Shown piece after piece: positions 22,471 to 34,322 of a DNA stretch of 64,000 bases. The position numbers and the translations under genes are program-made. The stretch comes from Phaeotremella fagi (taxonomy: Eukaryota; Basidiomycota; Tremellomycetes; Tremellales; Phaeotremellaceae): assembly GCA_001599715.1 (NCBI GenBank), contig BCHU01000013.1, positions 186,001 through 250,000 on the forward strand. The letters are read 5' to 3'. Each line of letters begins with the position of its first letter. Position 1 is the first letter of the stretch. Below the pieces are notes generated by a model, which was not told where the DNA came from, did not search any database, and saw nothing but the letters and a program-made list of their open reading frames with translations.

Positions 22471-25249
22471 TCAGGGTAAAATGATACGAACATTCACTTG
22501 ATCATCTTCGTCCTCGTCGTCTGAACTCTCTTCGTTTCCTAAGTAGCACCAGTCGGACTCTTCATTGTCCAACTCCACCGAACTAACTTTACTTTCAATA
22601 CAAGCAATGTCCATTTTTGAATGTAAAGCAATCGGGACATGATCTGGGGTAAAGTCAGCTCGCTACAAGTATGTGTCGAAGATAGACTACCACTCACGCC
22701 AGATATCAGATGCAATGACGACCCCAACGCCACTGGAGATTTGGAAACATTTCAAGCGTGATATGTCAGGTCTGTTGTTATCACCAGTGGGAGCGACTAT
22801 CACCAGCATCATACCCGTCTTATCTAGACCAGGCTCCCCCAGTCCCCTCAGCTGAATCTACAAGTCAGTGCCTGTTTTACTAGACGGAGAGAAGCAACAT
22901 ACCTCCCCAGATCCCATTGGAATCAAAGCTTTTTCCTTCCCAAGAGATCTTTCCATCTTCTCAAGAATGATGATTTCACTTGTTTTCGAGATTGGTGTTT
23001 TCTCTTTTCGATAGACTGAGATGACGGTTGATTGACCTGTGACTAGGGATAGGTCACTTTCGTCTTGCAGCAATCTTCCAAATGGAGCGAATGTCTCGCT
23101 GGTAACCAGCTCGGGATGAAGCGTGATCACTTTTAAGTCTGATATCTCCGGGGAGATAATTGGGCTACATGTGCATGTATGTGTGGTAATCGGAGGTAGC
23201 GATGGATGTTGTGGGAAGTCTCTTTGACGTTTTGGAATGATTTTTTTCGAGGAGTTGAGATATCCTGGAGGATGTGAGATTACCACGTCAAAATGAGGAT
23301 TTAACACGGTATGTTGCATCTCAGTGGAACCACGTTCTGAGGAGAGGGAAACGTGGTTCAACTGATTGTTGATTGCGAATGTAGCTTGATCTAGACAATT
23401 ACATTGTCAGTTGGCTGAACGACAGAGAAAGGGAAACACTCACGCCAAACTCCTTTTGCGTAAACGATACTCTGGGCTGCAGTTGCCACGAAGGCTCTTG
23501 ATGTTCTGTAGTCTGGTTGATTGTCGCCATTGTCGAGAGCAACTACTAGAAGATATGCTCCACCAGGAGCCATGACTTCGGAGTGAATTGGAATGAGACC
23601 TTCGACTGAAGACGTGGATCTAAGGAGGATGAGTTAAAATGAAATTCCCAGTACCGAGTCACACACCTCTGAAGAGCACTAATAGAAAAGCATCCTTCCT
23701 GGGTAGCTATGGGATTAGCCTTCCCTCGCTGTAACCTGATAGTGTTTGATCCATCGAGTTTAGCTGAATTGAGGAATTTGAACGATGCCCCACCGTCTAG
23801 GATCTCAACCTCAGTGCCTCGCGGTGCGGAGGAGAAGAGATCAAACCCTTGAACGACAGATCCATAAGACGCAAAGGCTTCCGGAGTGAGGGGTAAAGCT
23901 GGGATACAAAGTCTTTGTTCTGAATCCTTAGTTTCTGATTGGAATTTAGATGACACTGGATATCCAAACACTTGGACACGTTTTGTACCTCCATCTAGAT
24001 TACTGATCAGAGTCGGAAACGTTTCGAGAAACATAAAATTGCTCACCAGGATAGATGTTGTACCTTACGTGAGTGAATACCTCCAATGGCGAAACTGTTC
24101 TTTCGATATCGAACCAGTGTTGTCGATGGGAGCCAAGTAGTTTCCTCTCCACTACAGGAGTCCATGTGGCCGTTTGTGATGGAATGATGTCGTTGCTGTA
24201 AGTACCTTCAAGAAAGCAAGCCTAGAATGAAAGAGTCAAGTCGACTCTCACATTCCAAAATGCCACTCTATCACGCACCATTGGATAATTCCCCGGGTGG
24301 AAAGCAGTATCCACGTTAACCCATCTCAAGACAGAAGCAGCGGCCAACTTGATAATCGCCCATTCCCGTCTCTCTTGACCTTCAAGAGGACCTCCGATTA
24401 CATACTTACCCCTTCCAACTTGTGATCGACGAGTCTCCCATCCATCAGACATATCAATCCCTCTCCCAATCCTAAGTAAATTAGACGGAGGGGAAAACCC
24501 TTCATCTGAAGAATCGACAACACGAGCTCCATAAAGTGCTGACGCGAGATTTATCGGAGATGTCGAAAATTCTTTAGGGAGTTTATCGTATAGAGTCGGT
24601 GGGTTTGGTGTACCGAACGCACGGAATCTTGCCATACCACCGTCAGGTATCATTCTAACCATGAGAGCACTCCATTGACCTTGAGTACCCTTCTCTCCTA
24701 TCTCGAAGATATGACGACTACTAGGACCTAGGGAGACTTTTGGTAAGATTTCCTCCCAACGAGAATCAGTTGGTCGGAGTTTGATCTTGTCTCTGTGTTT
24801 GCCTTCTGGTAAAGCTATTCCGTACACTTGAGATTCGGGACATTCGTTACCTCTGAAATGGGAGGTATCGATGTCAACAAAGTTTATTGTGGTTAGATGG
24901 GGAGCGAGAAGGATGATGATCCTGTGGAGGTGTTCAGTAAAACTTATGGAACTACAAACTCACCAGTCAAAAGAGGAGTTATGTCTTCGGCTCTCCCACG
25001 CATCGTATAGCGCTCCAATAGGTCCAAACTGTCCGTGCATCGATTTTGATGGCTGATTCCGAGTTAATCAGGGGTACGTGGAGGAAAGTATCCACTTACT
25101 TCAATTTTGATGAGATTCTCCTTTTGAGCAAAAAGATCATCGCTGCATGCCAGGATTCTTGCTCCCAATGCAGAGGTAGAGACTTCAGTATAGAGAGGTT
25201 TGATGTTGGCGTCGAAATGACTGATCTCAATGGTTTTGCTTGATGTCAT
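22471..25249 (-). CDS. DAL2,3,3: Allantoicase fused to two ureidoglycolate lyase domains
   Basis: Nine exons: 25249-25100, 25052-24964, 24921-24252, 24221-24047, 23994-23667, 23619-23444, 23390-22903, 22857-22698 and 22643-22471, giving 802 residues with all phases closing. Residues 1 to about 350 are allantoicase, with two half-repeats ([17 protein letters not shown], and DGWETRRSQ...[13 protein letters not shown]). Two ureidoglycolate lyase domains follow, recognised by [13 protein letters not shown] near 385 and [13 protein letters not shown] in the second. Allantoicase cleaves allantoate to ureidoglycolate and urea; the lyase then gives glyoxylate and urea, so one polypeptide does two consecutive purine-catabolic steps. 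The same triple fusion is known in Cryptococcus. The C-terminus adds an acidic SSDDEDEDD stretch. Upstream lie a GATAAG site and a shared 18-bp element. Confidence 0.95.
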
Positions 25250-25490
25250 TTTTGGTCACTGTACAATAGTAGAGAAGCAACATACGACATGATGTACATA
25301 ATACGTCTTATAGAGATAGCGAAAGGAAGCTAAGCTCTGGCAAGCGAGCTCAAGTCTACGATACTAACAATCGATCGAAGCGATGTTCGCGACGTCAACA
25401 TCATTAGAAGCGAGCAGATAAGACTTCGCTTTTTCGATTCTCACGGTCGCTTGGGAATGGATACAATGCGCAGCGCTCGATAAACAAAAG
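25250..25490. promoter_or_regulatory. Promoter of DAL2,3,3 with GATA site and 18-bp element
   Basis: GATCGAAGCGATGTTCGC occurs at 25373-25390. It reappears, with one difference, between the regulator and permease genes (27587-27604). A GATAAG site is at 25417-25422. GATA factors drive nitrogen-catabolite genes in fungi, so control by nitrogen status is likely. Binding is inferred. Confidence 0.55.
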
Positions 25491-27497
25491 TTACATGATA
25501 AACGCAAGTCCTGATCTCTCAAGCTGCTCTCCCAAATCCAAATTCAACCCTTTCTCCTCGGAGGCGTGTACGTACTTCAAGAATTCTATCATTTTCGAAA
25601 AATTACGTCCAGCTCCTGCAGCCAAAGCTCTTTCTAGACGATCAAGAATCCAGTCGTACTATCTCAATCAGCAGGTGTCAATTGGTCTCACTCACTTGCT
25701 GTTTATCTTTACATTCTATCGCTGCGAAGAAAAGAGGTCTGGGAAAAACCGTTCTTGTGACGTCAGGATGTAGATTGGCTGCTGATTGAGAGAGTCTGAT
25801 TATTCGAGAAGTAGATCGTTCAGGTGATGGCAACGTCAGAATCCTGGAAAGGTATATTACCAGAGAATTGTAGATACAAGCCATGTAAAATGTGTTGATT
25901 ACAGTTGAAGTGCTGTTGGAATCGAGTAGATTAACTGAATCGACCATAACGTCCACATCTGTACCATCAAATAATGCTTGTAAATACAAGATTCTTTGGT
26001 AAAGGTCATCACCTTGTCGCATGGCGTTACGAACTTGATCAGTTAAACCTTTACTTCTTCCGGAACGTATATCCTTGTGAACCTGGATACAACACGCAGT
26101 GAGGAAATTGACATGAAGTGATTGTGCCGATGCAGCGTTGTGCCAAGCGAATTCTTTAGTTTGAACATTCCGAGGTACGGTCATTCCAAAAAGTGGAGCA
26201 GCAAGACGTAGAGTGTATTCTGCTGATCCTAACCCAAAAATCGAAGTCCTAATATCATACGATGTTAGAATCACGGCAGACCGTTGAGCCAGGGGAGATA
26301 GATTCCCTATCGAAGTGGTAGATTGACATTGAACGACCAAGTTTTTCGCGTATTCAAGAACCGATTGAAGACTCGAAGGTTCAGCTCCGGTTCCAATTTC
26401 AAATTGGCAATACACCAATATATCTGATAAAAGAAGATCGATGATTTCAGGTGTGTGACTATCGACTTGTTGAGCTAGAGCGGTGAACAACGCGATTCCA
26501 CTTGAAGAGTGTTTTCGTCTTGCGTATGATTCCAGTTCTCGACGTTGTTGGGTATCAACAGGTACTGTGTGGGCTAGATGACAAGCTGACCAAGCCATGA
26601 TTCCGTCATACAGAGGTTGATGAAACAACGATGCAGAGAAGAGCGCGAACCAGTGATTAGAAGTGGTTGGCTGAATGTTAGCTCAGTTGTATGGATTCAA
26701 CTCACGTCCTGTGGAAGTGAAGGGAAAGATGCACCGCAGTTAGCCCATTGAGAGACTCTCTCGAGAAAATGGGTGATGATTGTCTGATCCTCCAGAGCGG
26801 GTGTTACTGGTGATCGAATGACTTGAGTCGAAGAAGGAACGATTGTCTGTTGCAAATCTGAACCAACAGTGTAACTAGGAACAAAGATCGTACTCTCGAC
26901 CGGGGATTTGGAATCCAGAGTGAAAGATGGAATGTAGAATCCATTGAAGAAATCGAATGTGTTCAGAGGATCAATCGAATTGTCTATGTTAGGTAGACTG
27001 AGTGTACTCCAAAGATCCACAGATTCCTGCGATGGAAAAGAAACCGTGTTGACGTTCAAATCAATTTCTCCTGTAGATTGAATTGCATTCTGAGAGAGAG
27101 GTTCGTTGGTCGCACCAACCCAGTAGTTCCATTGACCATCGACTGCTTTCTCCACTTCAGGAGTAGGATCATTTGATTGGGGCGATTTGGAAGTGCGTTT
27201 ACGCGTCCGACGTAAACCTGATCGTGTCGGATCGTCTACATGAGATATCGAGGGCCATTCACACTTCAAACTGAGTCTTACACAGTGAGCGCAAGATGGT
27301 TTTTCGCGAAGACAACGAACACGTCGCTTCCTGCAGGTTAAACAGCCTTGTATTTGTTAGAAACAGATAACTTCTCGTCCTTACCGTCTTTTCTTCTTTT
27401 GTGCAGGTCTGAATTTTGGGGTTCGACATCTGTAGAGACGACTGTATCTCCAGTAAGCGATATAGGCATTGTGAGACGAATAGCTATTGACGGTCAT
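25491..27497 (-). CDS. Fungal zinc-cluster-type transcription factor (incomplete Zn2Cys6 motif)
   Basis: Four exons: 27497-27385, 27330-26706, 26670-25696 and 25658-25491, giving 626 residues. Exon 2 begins with KRRVRCLREKPSCAHC and continues C-x6-C-x2-C-x6-C, the second half of a Zn2Cys6 DNA-binding domain. The expected first C-x2-C pair is absent from the exon 1 that best fits the frame. The remainder resembles the fungal-specific regulatory region: HWFALFSASLFHQPLYDGIMAWSA, then helices typical of the middle homology region. It lies between DAL2,3,3 and a Dal5-like permease, so it may regulate them. An unseen upstream exon supplying the two missing cysteines is the main alternative. Confidence 0.75.
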
Positions 27498-27744
27498 ACA
27501 AGTAATAGTATGGTAGAAGATGAACAGCAAATCTAATGTTACCTACGGATGTCTCCGAAGCGAGATAAGAGATTGACGATCGAAGCGATCGAAGCGACGT
27601 TCGCTTTCAGATGCTTATCACTATCAACCTCAACCTTTTCCACAACACGATATTTATCCTACGGGTATCATATATAAATGGACCAAAGAAAAGCGGAATG
27701 AGGGTAGAGAAAGGTCTTTCCCATCTTCACACTCATTCCATAGC
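27498..27744. promoter_or_regulatory. Divergent promoter between regulator and permease
   Basis: The element GATCGAAGCGACGTTCGC is at 27587-27604, with an overlapping half-copy just before it at 27578-27588. GATAAG sites occur on both strands at 27564-27569 and 27614-27619. One region can thus serve both divergent genes. The 18-mer contains the inverted repeat CGAA-N6-TTCG. Confidence 0.55.
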
Positions 27745-29700
27745 ATGTCACATCCACTAACTCCTACCAATATGGACGAGGAAAAGAGCGGTAACATTGA
27801 TGAATCTGTCGTTCCAACCGGAACAGAACCTCTTTTCACTCAAGCAGAGTCTAAACGCATCTTGCGTAAAATGGATCTACATGTCTTACCTGTCATGTGG
27901 GGGATATTCACCCTTTCGTTCATGGATAAACAAGTACGTTTGTTGTCATCTACCAGTACTGATATTCGATCAAGTCTGTTAATTACGGAGCTATCTGGGG
28001 CTTAAAGACAGATCTTAATGTAAGATTAATATATTTTCTAATGATGATGACTGACACCATCTCTTAGCTCGTTGGTACCCAATACGCTTGGACAGGATCA
28101 ATATTCTTCTTCGGTTATCTCTTCACCCAATTGATTTTCCCACCCATCGTCCACAAATTCCCAGTTCCAAAAACACTGGCTTTCGTAGTGTTCATCTGGT
28201 CGATTACATTGATGTGTCAAGCGGCTTGTACGAATTTTACAGGTATCATGATTGTGAGTTTTTTCGTGAGAGCTTTAGATCGGAAGCTGATCTTTTATCG
28301 TATAGCAACGTTTCTTTTTAGGAGTTTGTGAAGGAGGAGTCGTTCCAGCGTTCATCTTGTGTACTTCACTCTTCTACACCAGACAAGAACAGGCCTTTCG
28401 CGCAGCTAGTAAGTTTTTAATCTCTTATTTAGCGATCATGGGCTCACCACTTCAGTTTGGACCACTGGAAATGCTTTTGGAAACGTCTTTGGATCTCTGC
28501 TCGGCTACGCCTTTGGAGCGAGTGACATCTCCATCGCCAAATGGAAGCTCTTCCCATTGGTATTCGGGGCTATTTCGTTACTATATTCAGGTCTGATCTA
28601 CTACTACATACCAGCTACCGTAGAAGAAGCTAGATTTTTGAACACCGAAGAACGTCGTATCGCATGTAAGTCAACACTCACAACCTTGTGTACCAAATCT
28701 GACCAACCCCTTAGCTCTTCGAATCCAAACCAACCTCACTGGTAAAGTTTCAAACAAGTTTTCAATGTATGAACTTGGTGAAGCTCTTCTAGATCCAAAG
28801 AGTTACGTCATTGGTGCTATCGTCATGTTCAATAATCTTCAAGCTGGTGGACCAAGTACGTTCGGTAGTCAGATCGTAACTTCATTTGGATATTCGGCAC
28901 TCCCAGCTACGGTACTTCAAGGTTGTCCTACTGGAATTTTTCAAGCTATTATCGTAATTCTCTCGGGATGGGTTGCGACTCATTACAAGGATATGAGGTG
29001 AGGGGCCTAGTTCATCAATTGTAACGACTGCTCAAGATTCATATAGGCTTTACGCTATTGTCGCTTGTAATATACCAACAATTATCGGTGGGGCATGTCT
29101 GTATGCCCTCCCAGCTCAAAAATCATTGTTAGCAGCCTACGTAGCGGTTTATGCCGGACCTGCAACTCGTAAGTGTATCCATTCATCGAGATGAACGAAT
29201 AGTAGGTTGACACCAGAGTAGAAGGGATTGCTTTTGGATTCGTATCAACCAATTTTGCAGGTTACACAAAGAAGACAGTGGTCTCAACCATCATTCTGGT
29301 TTTCTACTCTGTTGGACAGATTGCAGGTAAGTTCCATCTAGTTACACACGCTGATTCAATACAGGTCCACAATTTTTCACCACACCCCCATACAATCTAG
29401 GATTCGGTATGATGATGGTCTGCTACGCGTAAGTTCACATTCAACAATCTCTACCGTACCTCCCAACTCAAACTTTGGTTTAGCGCCACCATCATCCTAG
29501 CTCTTGGATTAAGAATCTTCTTGAGTTGGGAGAACAAACGTCGTGATAAAGCCATGACGAACTTTGAGACTGAAAACGAAATTTCTGATGAGGCAGCCGA
29601 TGAACAGTGAGTTGTGTTGTATGTTCTTGAAATCGATGTTAACCCTAGCAGGGATCTTACGGATTATCAACGCAAGGCTACATTCCGTTATGCCCTCTGA
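27745..29700 (+). CDS. Dal5-like anion:cation symporter (probable allantoate/ureidosuccinate-type permease)
   Basis: Eleven exons: 27745-27933, 27975-28019, 28068-28253, 28306-28408, 28456-28665, 28715-28997, 29047-29168, 29222-29326, 29365-29428, 29484-29606 and 29652-29700; all phases close, about 490 residues. MFS signatures of the anion:cation symporter family are present: RILRKMDLHVLPVMWGIF, NYGAIWGLKTDL, RFFLGVCEGGVVPAF in the substrate region, and about twelve hydrophobic segments split by a charged central loop. Yeast Dal5 imports allantoate. The neighbouring allantoate-degrading enzyme supports a similar substrate, but that assignment is inference. A downstream ATG at 27773 is an alternative start. 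Confidence 0.9.
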
Positions 29701-29953
29701 ACTAGAGAATAGATTTTTTTTTCGTGAATATTAGTATAGAGGTTGTAGGAAAGAAGGTTGGTTTTATTGATGGTTTGGTAATCCTATGCACTGTTGAATT
29801 ACAATTCAATGCACTGCGTCTTTATGAGACAAATCAAGTCCATCAAAAACAAGTCGTAAAAACAGAGACTAAACATGGTATAAAGTCCTCATCCACCAGC
29901 ATCACATCTCCCCTCCTCTCAACAGAAACTACACTGAAACAGTCTACGAACGA

Positions 29954-31297
29954 TCAATGTCCAGATCCATAACTAGCGTATTGACTAGCGTTCCCATAAC
30001 CCGCAGCGGGATATTGCGATTGTTGCTGTTGTTGATATTGAGATTGTTGCTGTTGGTATTGTTGAGCTGGACCAGTGTGTGAAGTGGAATAATATTGTTG
30101 TCCACCGTAGCCGCCTACTAGGGAACCGCCTGCTCCCCGGAACGCAGACTGCGTGTCGTCTTCGACGTATTCTGGGTTTGCGGGTAATAACGGATCTTTG
30201 ACTTCCCAGACGGCTGCTTTTGAACCCACTGAGAATTCGAGATCTTCTTTAGTGATTGCTAAAATGGGTATGCAGTTTAGTTGATGGTTTGTAAATAAGA
30301 TGAAATGTTACTTACAATCCCAATATTTGTATACCATCATGACGGATAACAACATGCAAAGTGTGAAGAAGAAGACACCGTCGATGTAATGACTAACGGC
30401 GTCGCAGATCTTGATAGAAAATGCGAACAAGAGTACACAACCTACGACGTAGAAAGCCGCTCCAAAGATTATGTCTCCGATAACCCATCTGTCGTCCAGT
30501 GTACGAATGACGAGGATGAGTTGGGAGATTACGTAGACTACTACACAAGCTGCTGGGAAGATTAGGTAGGTTACGAAGAGGGCTATGGGGTTGGCGTAGC
30601 TGAAGGAAGCGTAGTTGTTGAACGTCGCTATTGAGATGAAGAAGCAGACTCCCCAGATCACGAGGGAGGACAGACGGAGGAACTAGGTTTTATGATTAGT
30701 TCGAATGTAGATGGGGTAGTTGGGGATGGACTTACCCATAAACTCGTTGGGGTACCGTCTTCATGGAATTGGAAACCGACAAATCCGTTTATCAAGATGC
30801 ACCAATATAATGCACCTAAAGCACCAGCGTAGACTGCAGCGAACCACTGAAAGGATTGATAGAATGATCAGTGGGATGTTTATGGTTGTTATGCGAATCA
30901 CTTACTGGATAGACATTACTTGCTGTTGGGATAATAGCTGAATCCAAAAAGATGGCCAATAATTCGATAAACATGTACATGTAAAAAAAGAGAACGATCT
31001 CTTTACGTCCAACAGCGGTATATTTCGATCGAACATGTAACAACATGATGATAGTCATTCCAAGTGCTGCAATATGAACGAAACATGTTGCTAGAAATCA
31101 TCATCAGTACGAGTTGCACTAAACACCCTTTAAAGAAAACTTTATTTACCTGGTTGAAAAATGATTTGAGAACCTAATTGAACGTTTCTACTGTAACATG
31201 TTGGTTCTACTCCTTGAAGTGTACCCAATAATGGACATATTGTCAATGAAGCTCTTTCACAGATATAATCGAATGAACCGAATTTGAACGTTGTCAT
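29954..31297 (-). CDS. CHS7: Chitin synthase export chaperone
   Basis: Five exons: 31297-31150, 31090-30906, 30846-30736, 30682-30316 and 30258-29954, giving 371 residues. The N-terminus [20 protein letters not shown] and the CYSRNV segment are characteristic of Chs7. Seven hydrophobic segments follow. Chs7 is an ER membrane chaperone needed for exit of chitin synthase to the cell surface. The cytosolic tail carries a Gln/Tyr-rich repeat ([14 protein letters not shown]) unlike the short tail of the yeast protein. It is convergent with the permease gene. Confidence 0.93.
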
Positions 31298-31962
31298 GAT
31301 GGGATTTTAGATAAGAGGCAAAGGGTTGAAAAGGGAGTTGAAGAGTTGTGTCAAGTTTGGATTTGGTCTTCTATTTATCCTTCCACAGTGTAGTTGGAGT
31401 TTACTGCCTATCGATTAATGTCGTATTGGTATGATTTCGAAGAGAGAATAAGAGGAATTGAAGACGAAGCAGGAATGGCGCGTCAAGCGAGAAAAAGGAC
31501 GAGCGTTTGTTTCGTTGTTGTCGTTGAATGTGTTGTCGTTATGGTCGTTGATAGGTTGAGTTATTTGCAATTGTTTCTAGTCGGATGGGTCCTTGTTGCT
31601 TTGAGATGCTACAAGAATGATAACAATAGAATGAAGTGATATGATTGATATGAAGAATTATTGATGCAAGTTGAGTGGTGATTGAATTGCTTTCTTTTTG
31701 TTGGTCCCGATCCCTATCCCTGAGGCGATGACAGGAAACGTGCTACCTGCCATTAGTAAATCTAAGTCACCAATTTACTAATGAATCTCATGTTTTACTA
31801 ATCGGGATTTAGCGGCGTTATAAATTACTAATGAATATTTATAATTATTTACTTACCGGCGGCATCTGAATTTCTATGGGGAACCAAGTGACGTAGAGAT
31901 AGTTGGACACCACATTTCACAACCATAATCATCTATTCTATTCATCTACCTACTCACCCACC
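31298..31962. promoter_or_regulatory. Divergent promoter CHS7/phosphoglycerate mutase with TTACTAAT repeats
   Basis: A cluster at 31751-31836 holds one inverted (CATTAGTAAAT, 31751-31761) and three direct copies (31773-31786, 31793-31802, 31822-31836) of a TTTACTAATG-like motif. It lies 130-210 bp before the mutase ATG. An open frame at 31394-31639 is low-complexity and not supported as a gene. Confidence 0.5.
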
Positions 31963-34087
31963 ATGGCTACTCGTTCACCAGATGTATCATCTCAAGAACC
32001 AGATAACAAAAAGCAAAAGACCGTTGAAGTAAAGAGTGAGTAGATGCTATAAATCACATCTCCAAGTCAGAACTGATCCAACTTCCTTCCAACAGAAAAG
32101 GTTTGCTTGATGTAAGTTACACTGATATCAATTCACTGTCAATGCTCATTCCTATCTCTCTCCAGTGTTCATGATGGTTGGGGTTTGTCAGATAACGAAA
32201 AAGGAAACGCCATCTTCCACGGAGATACCACTCATATGGACGAGATTCGTGATAAACACAACTTTGTTCCACTCGAAGCTCATGGTTTAGCTGTTGGTTT
32301 GAAGGAAGGCTTGATGGGTAACTCTGAAGTCGGGTAGGTGTTTTCTCTCGTACAGACTATTCAATTCTAACACTTTTAGTCATCTCAACATCGGTGCTGG
32401 ACGTATCGTTTGGCAAGATATCGTCAAGATTGACCAACGTGAGCTTCCTTCAGAAGACTATTCACGAATAAAAGCTCACTCAACCCTTTAGACATCAAGA
32501 AAGGAGATTTCGAAAAACAACCAGCAATCGTTGACGCCATGAAACACGCCAAAGAAAACTCTGGTCGTCTCCATTTATTCGGTCTAGTTTCAGACGGCGG
32601 TGTTCACTCCCACATCACCCATTTATTCGCCCTCCTAAAAGTAGCCAAGAAATACGAAATCCCTCACGTCTACATCCACTTCTTTGGTGATGGAAGAGAT
32701 ACCGCTCCAAGATCCGCAACGACTTATTTGAAACAGTTGCAAGATTTCATCAAGGAAAACGGTGTTGGTGAAATCTCGACTGTTGTTGGTAGATATTACG
32801 CTATGGATCGTGATAAGCGTTGGGATCGTGTCAAGATCGCCGTTGATGGTCTTGTTGGTGGCGTTGGTGATAAGACTGATGATGTTGTTGCTGCTGTTGA
32901 AGAGGGTTACAAGAACGATATCACGGATGAATTCATTAAACCTATCATTTGTGGTTCCGCAGATTCGAGAATCAAAAGTGGGTCAATTTTGCAGCTTTTT
33001 TCGAGATTATACTGATCAACTTACAGAGGGTGACACTCTTTTCTCATTCAACTACCGTTCTGATCGTGTGCGAGAAATCGTTACCGTCCTCGGTATGCCT
33101 GATAAGCCAATGGAGGTCGAAGTTCCTGAAGATTTGGTAGGTTATGATGAGCCGTCTATCAGGAACATGCTTACATGTAATTCTAGAACATCACCACCAT
33201 GTCAAGATACAACTCTGAATTCCCATTCCCTATCGCTTTCCCACCCCAAGCCATGACCAACGTTTTAGCTGAATGGTTAGGTAAACAAGGTGTCAAGCAA
33301 TGTCACATTGCTGGTAAGTCTCTGTCTACTTTTATGCGTTCAAGATAGAGTATCCTAACATCAACGATAGAAACCGAGAAATACGCTCACGTCACATTCT
33401 TCTTCAACGGTGGTGTTGAGAAACAATTCGAGAACGAATCAAGAGAAATGATCCCTTCACCAAAAGTTGCTACTTACGATAAACAACCTGAAATGTCTGT
33501 TCAAGCCGTTGCCGATAAAGTTGCTGAGATCGTCAAGAGCAACGAATTTGAATTCGTCATGTGCAACTTTGCTCCACCTGATATGGTGAGTTACTCATTA
33601 CAAATAAGACTGCTTGAAAGCTAACGACACCAGGTCGGTCATACCGGTGTTTACGACGCTGCTGTCGTCGCTATCGGAGCCACCGACAAAGCAGTCAAGA
33701 CAGTCTACGACGCATGTGAAGAAGCAGGTTACGTGTTATGTGTAACAGCAGATCATGGAAACGCTGAACAAATGTTGGATCCTGAAACTGGTAACCCCCA
33801 CACCGCCCATACCACAAGTAAGTCAATCCAATCAAACGAAAACATGAGTTGAATGAGCTGACATAAATAGACCCCGTTCCATTCATCGTAACAGGCGATA
33901 AAGGTGGTATCGAAGTCACAGGTGATGAACCAGGAGCGTTGGCAGATGTCGCACCAACGATCTTGGAAATTTTGGGTCTGCCACAACCTGAAGGTAAGTG
34001 TTTACTACTATGAAATGTGTAATGAGTGAATTGACTGATCTTATCGAATTAGAAATGACCGGAAGATCTTTGGTCGCTAAGAAGTAG
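31963..34087 (+). CDS. gpmI: 2,3-bisphosphoglycerate-independent phosphoglycerate mutase
   Basis: Eleven exons: 31963-32035, 32096-32111, 32166-32333, 32380-32438, 32492-32977, 33027-33136, 33187-33313, 33371-33585, 33634-33817, 33871-33993 and 34053-34087, giving 531 residues, the usual length. The metal site and catalytic serine are in GNSEVGH near residue 82. Other hallmarks are [27 protein letters not shown] and TADHGNAE near 457. It interconverts 3- and 2-phosphoglycerate in glycolysis using metal ions rather than a bisphosphoglycerate cofactor. Exon 2 is a 16-nt micro-exon encoding part of KKVCLI. Confidence 0.95.
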
Positions 34088-34322
34088 ATACGAGATTGAT
34101 AATTGGATCTTTTGGGTTGAAGAGGATTTGGATTTGTAGATTGGCTGAAGTCGTGTTGGATTTGGAAATAGAAATTATGAAATACAATTTACAGTAGACC
34201 ATGAGTTTGTTGTACGGTGTCGCACTCAGAATTGGGAACAGCCTTCAATCATTTCATTGGGAACTACGATACTTGTACATCTCGCCTTCACAAAATAATT
34301 TTACCAACTCCTCCTCCTTTGT

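Noticed and set aside
31394..31639. Plus-strand 81-codon frame between CHS7 and the mutase
   Set aside because: Low-complexity Val-rich translation with no homology, in promoter DNA.
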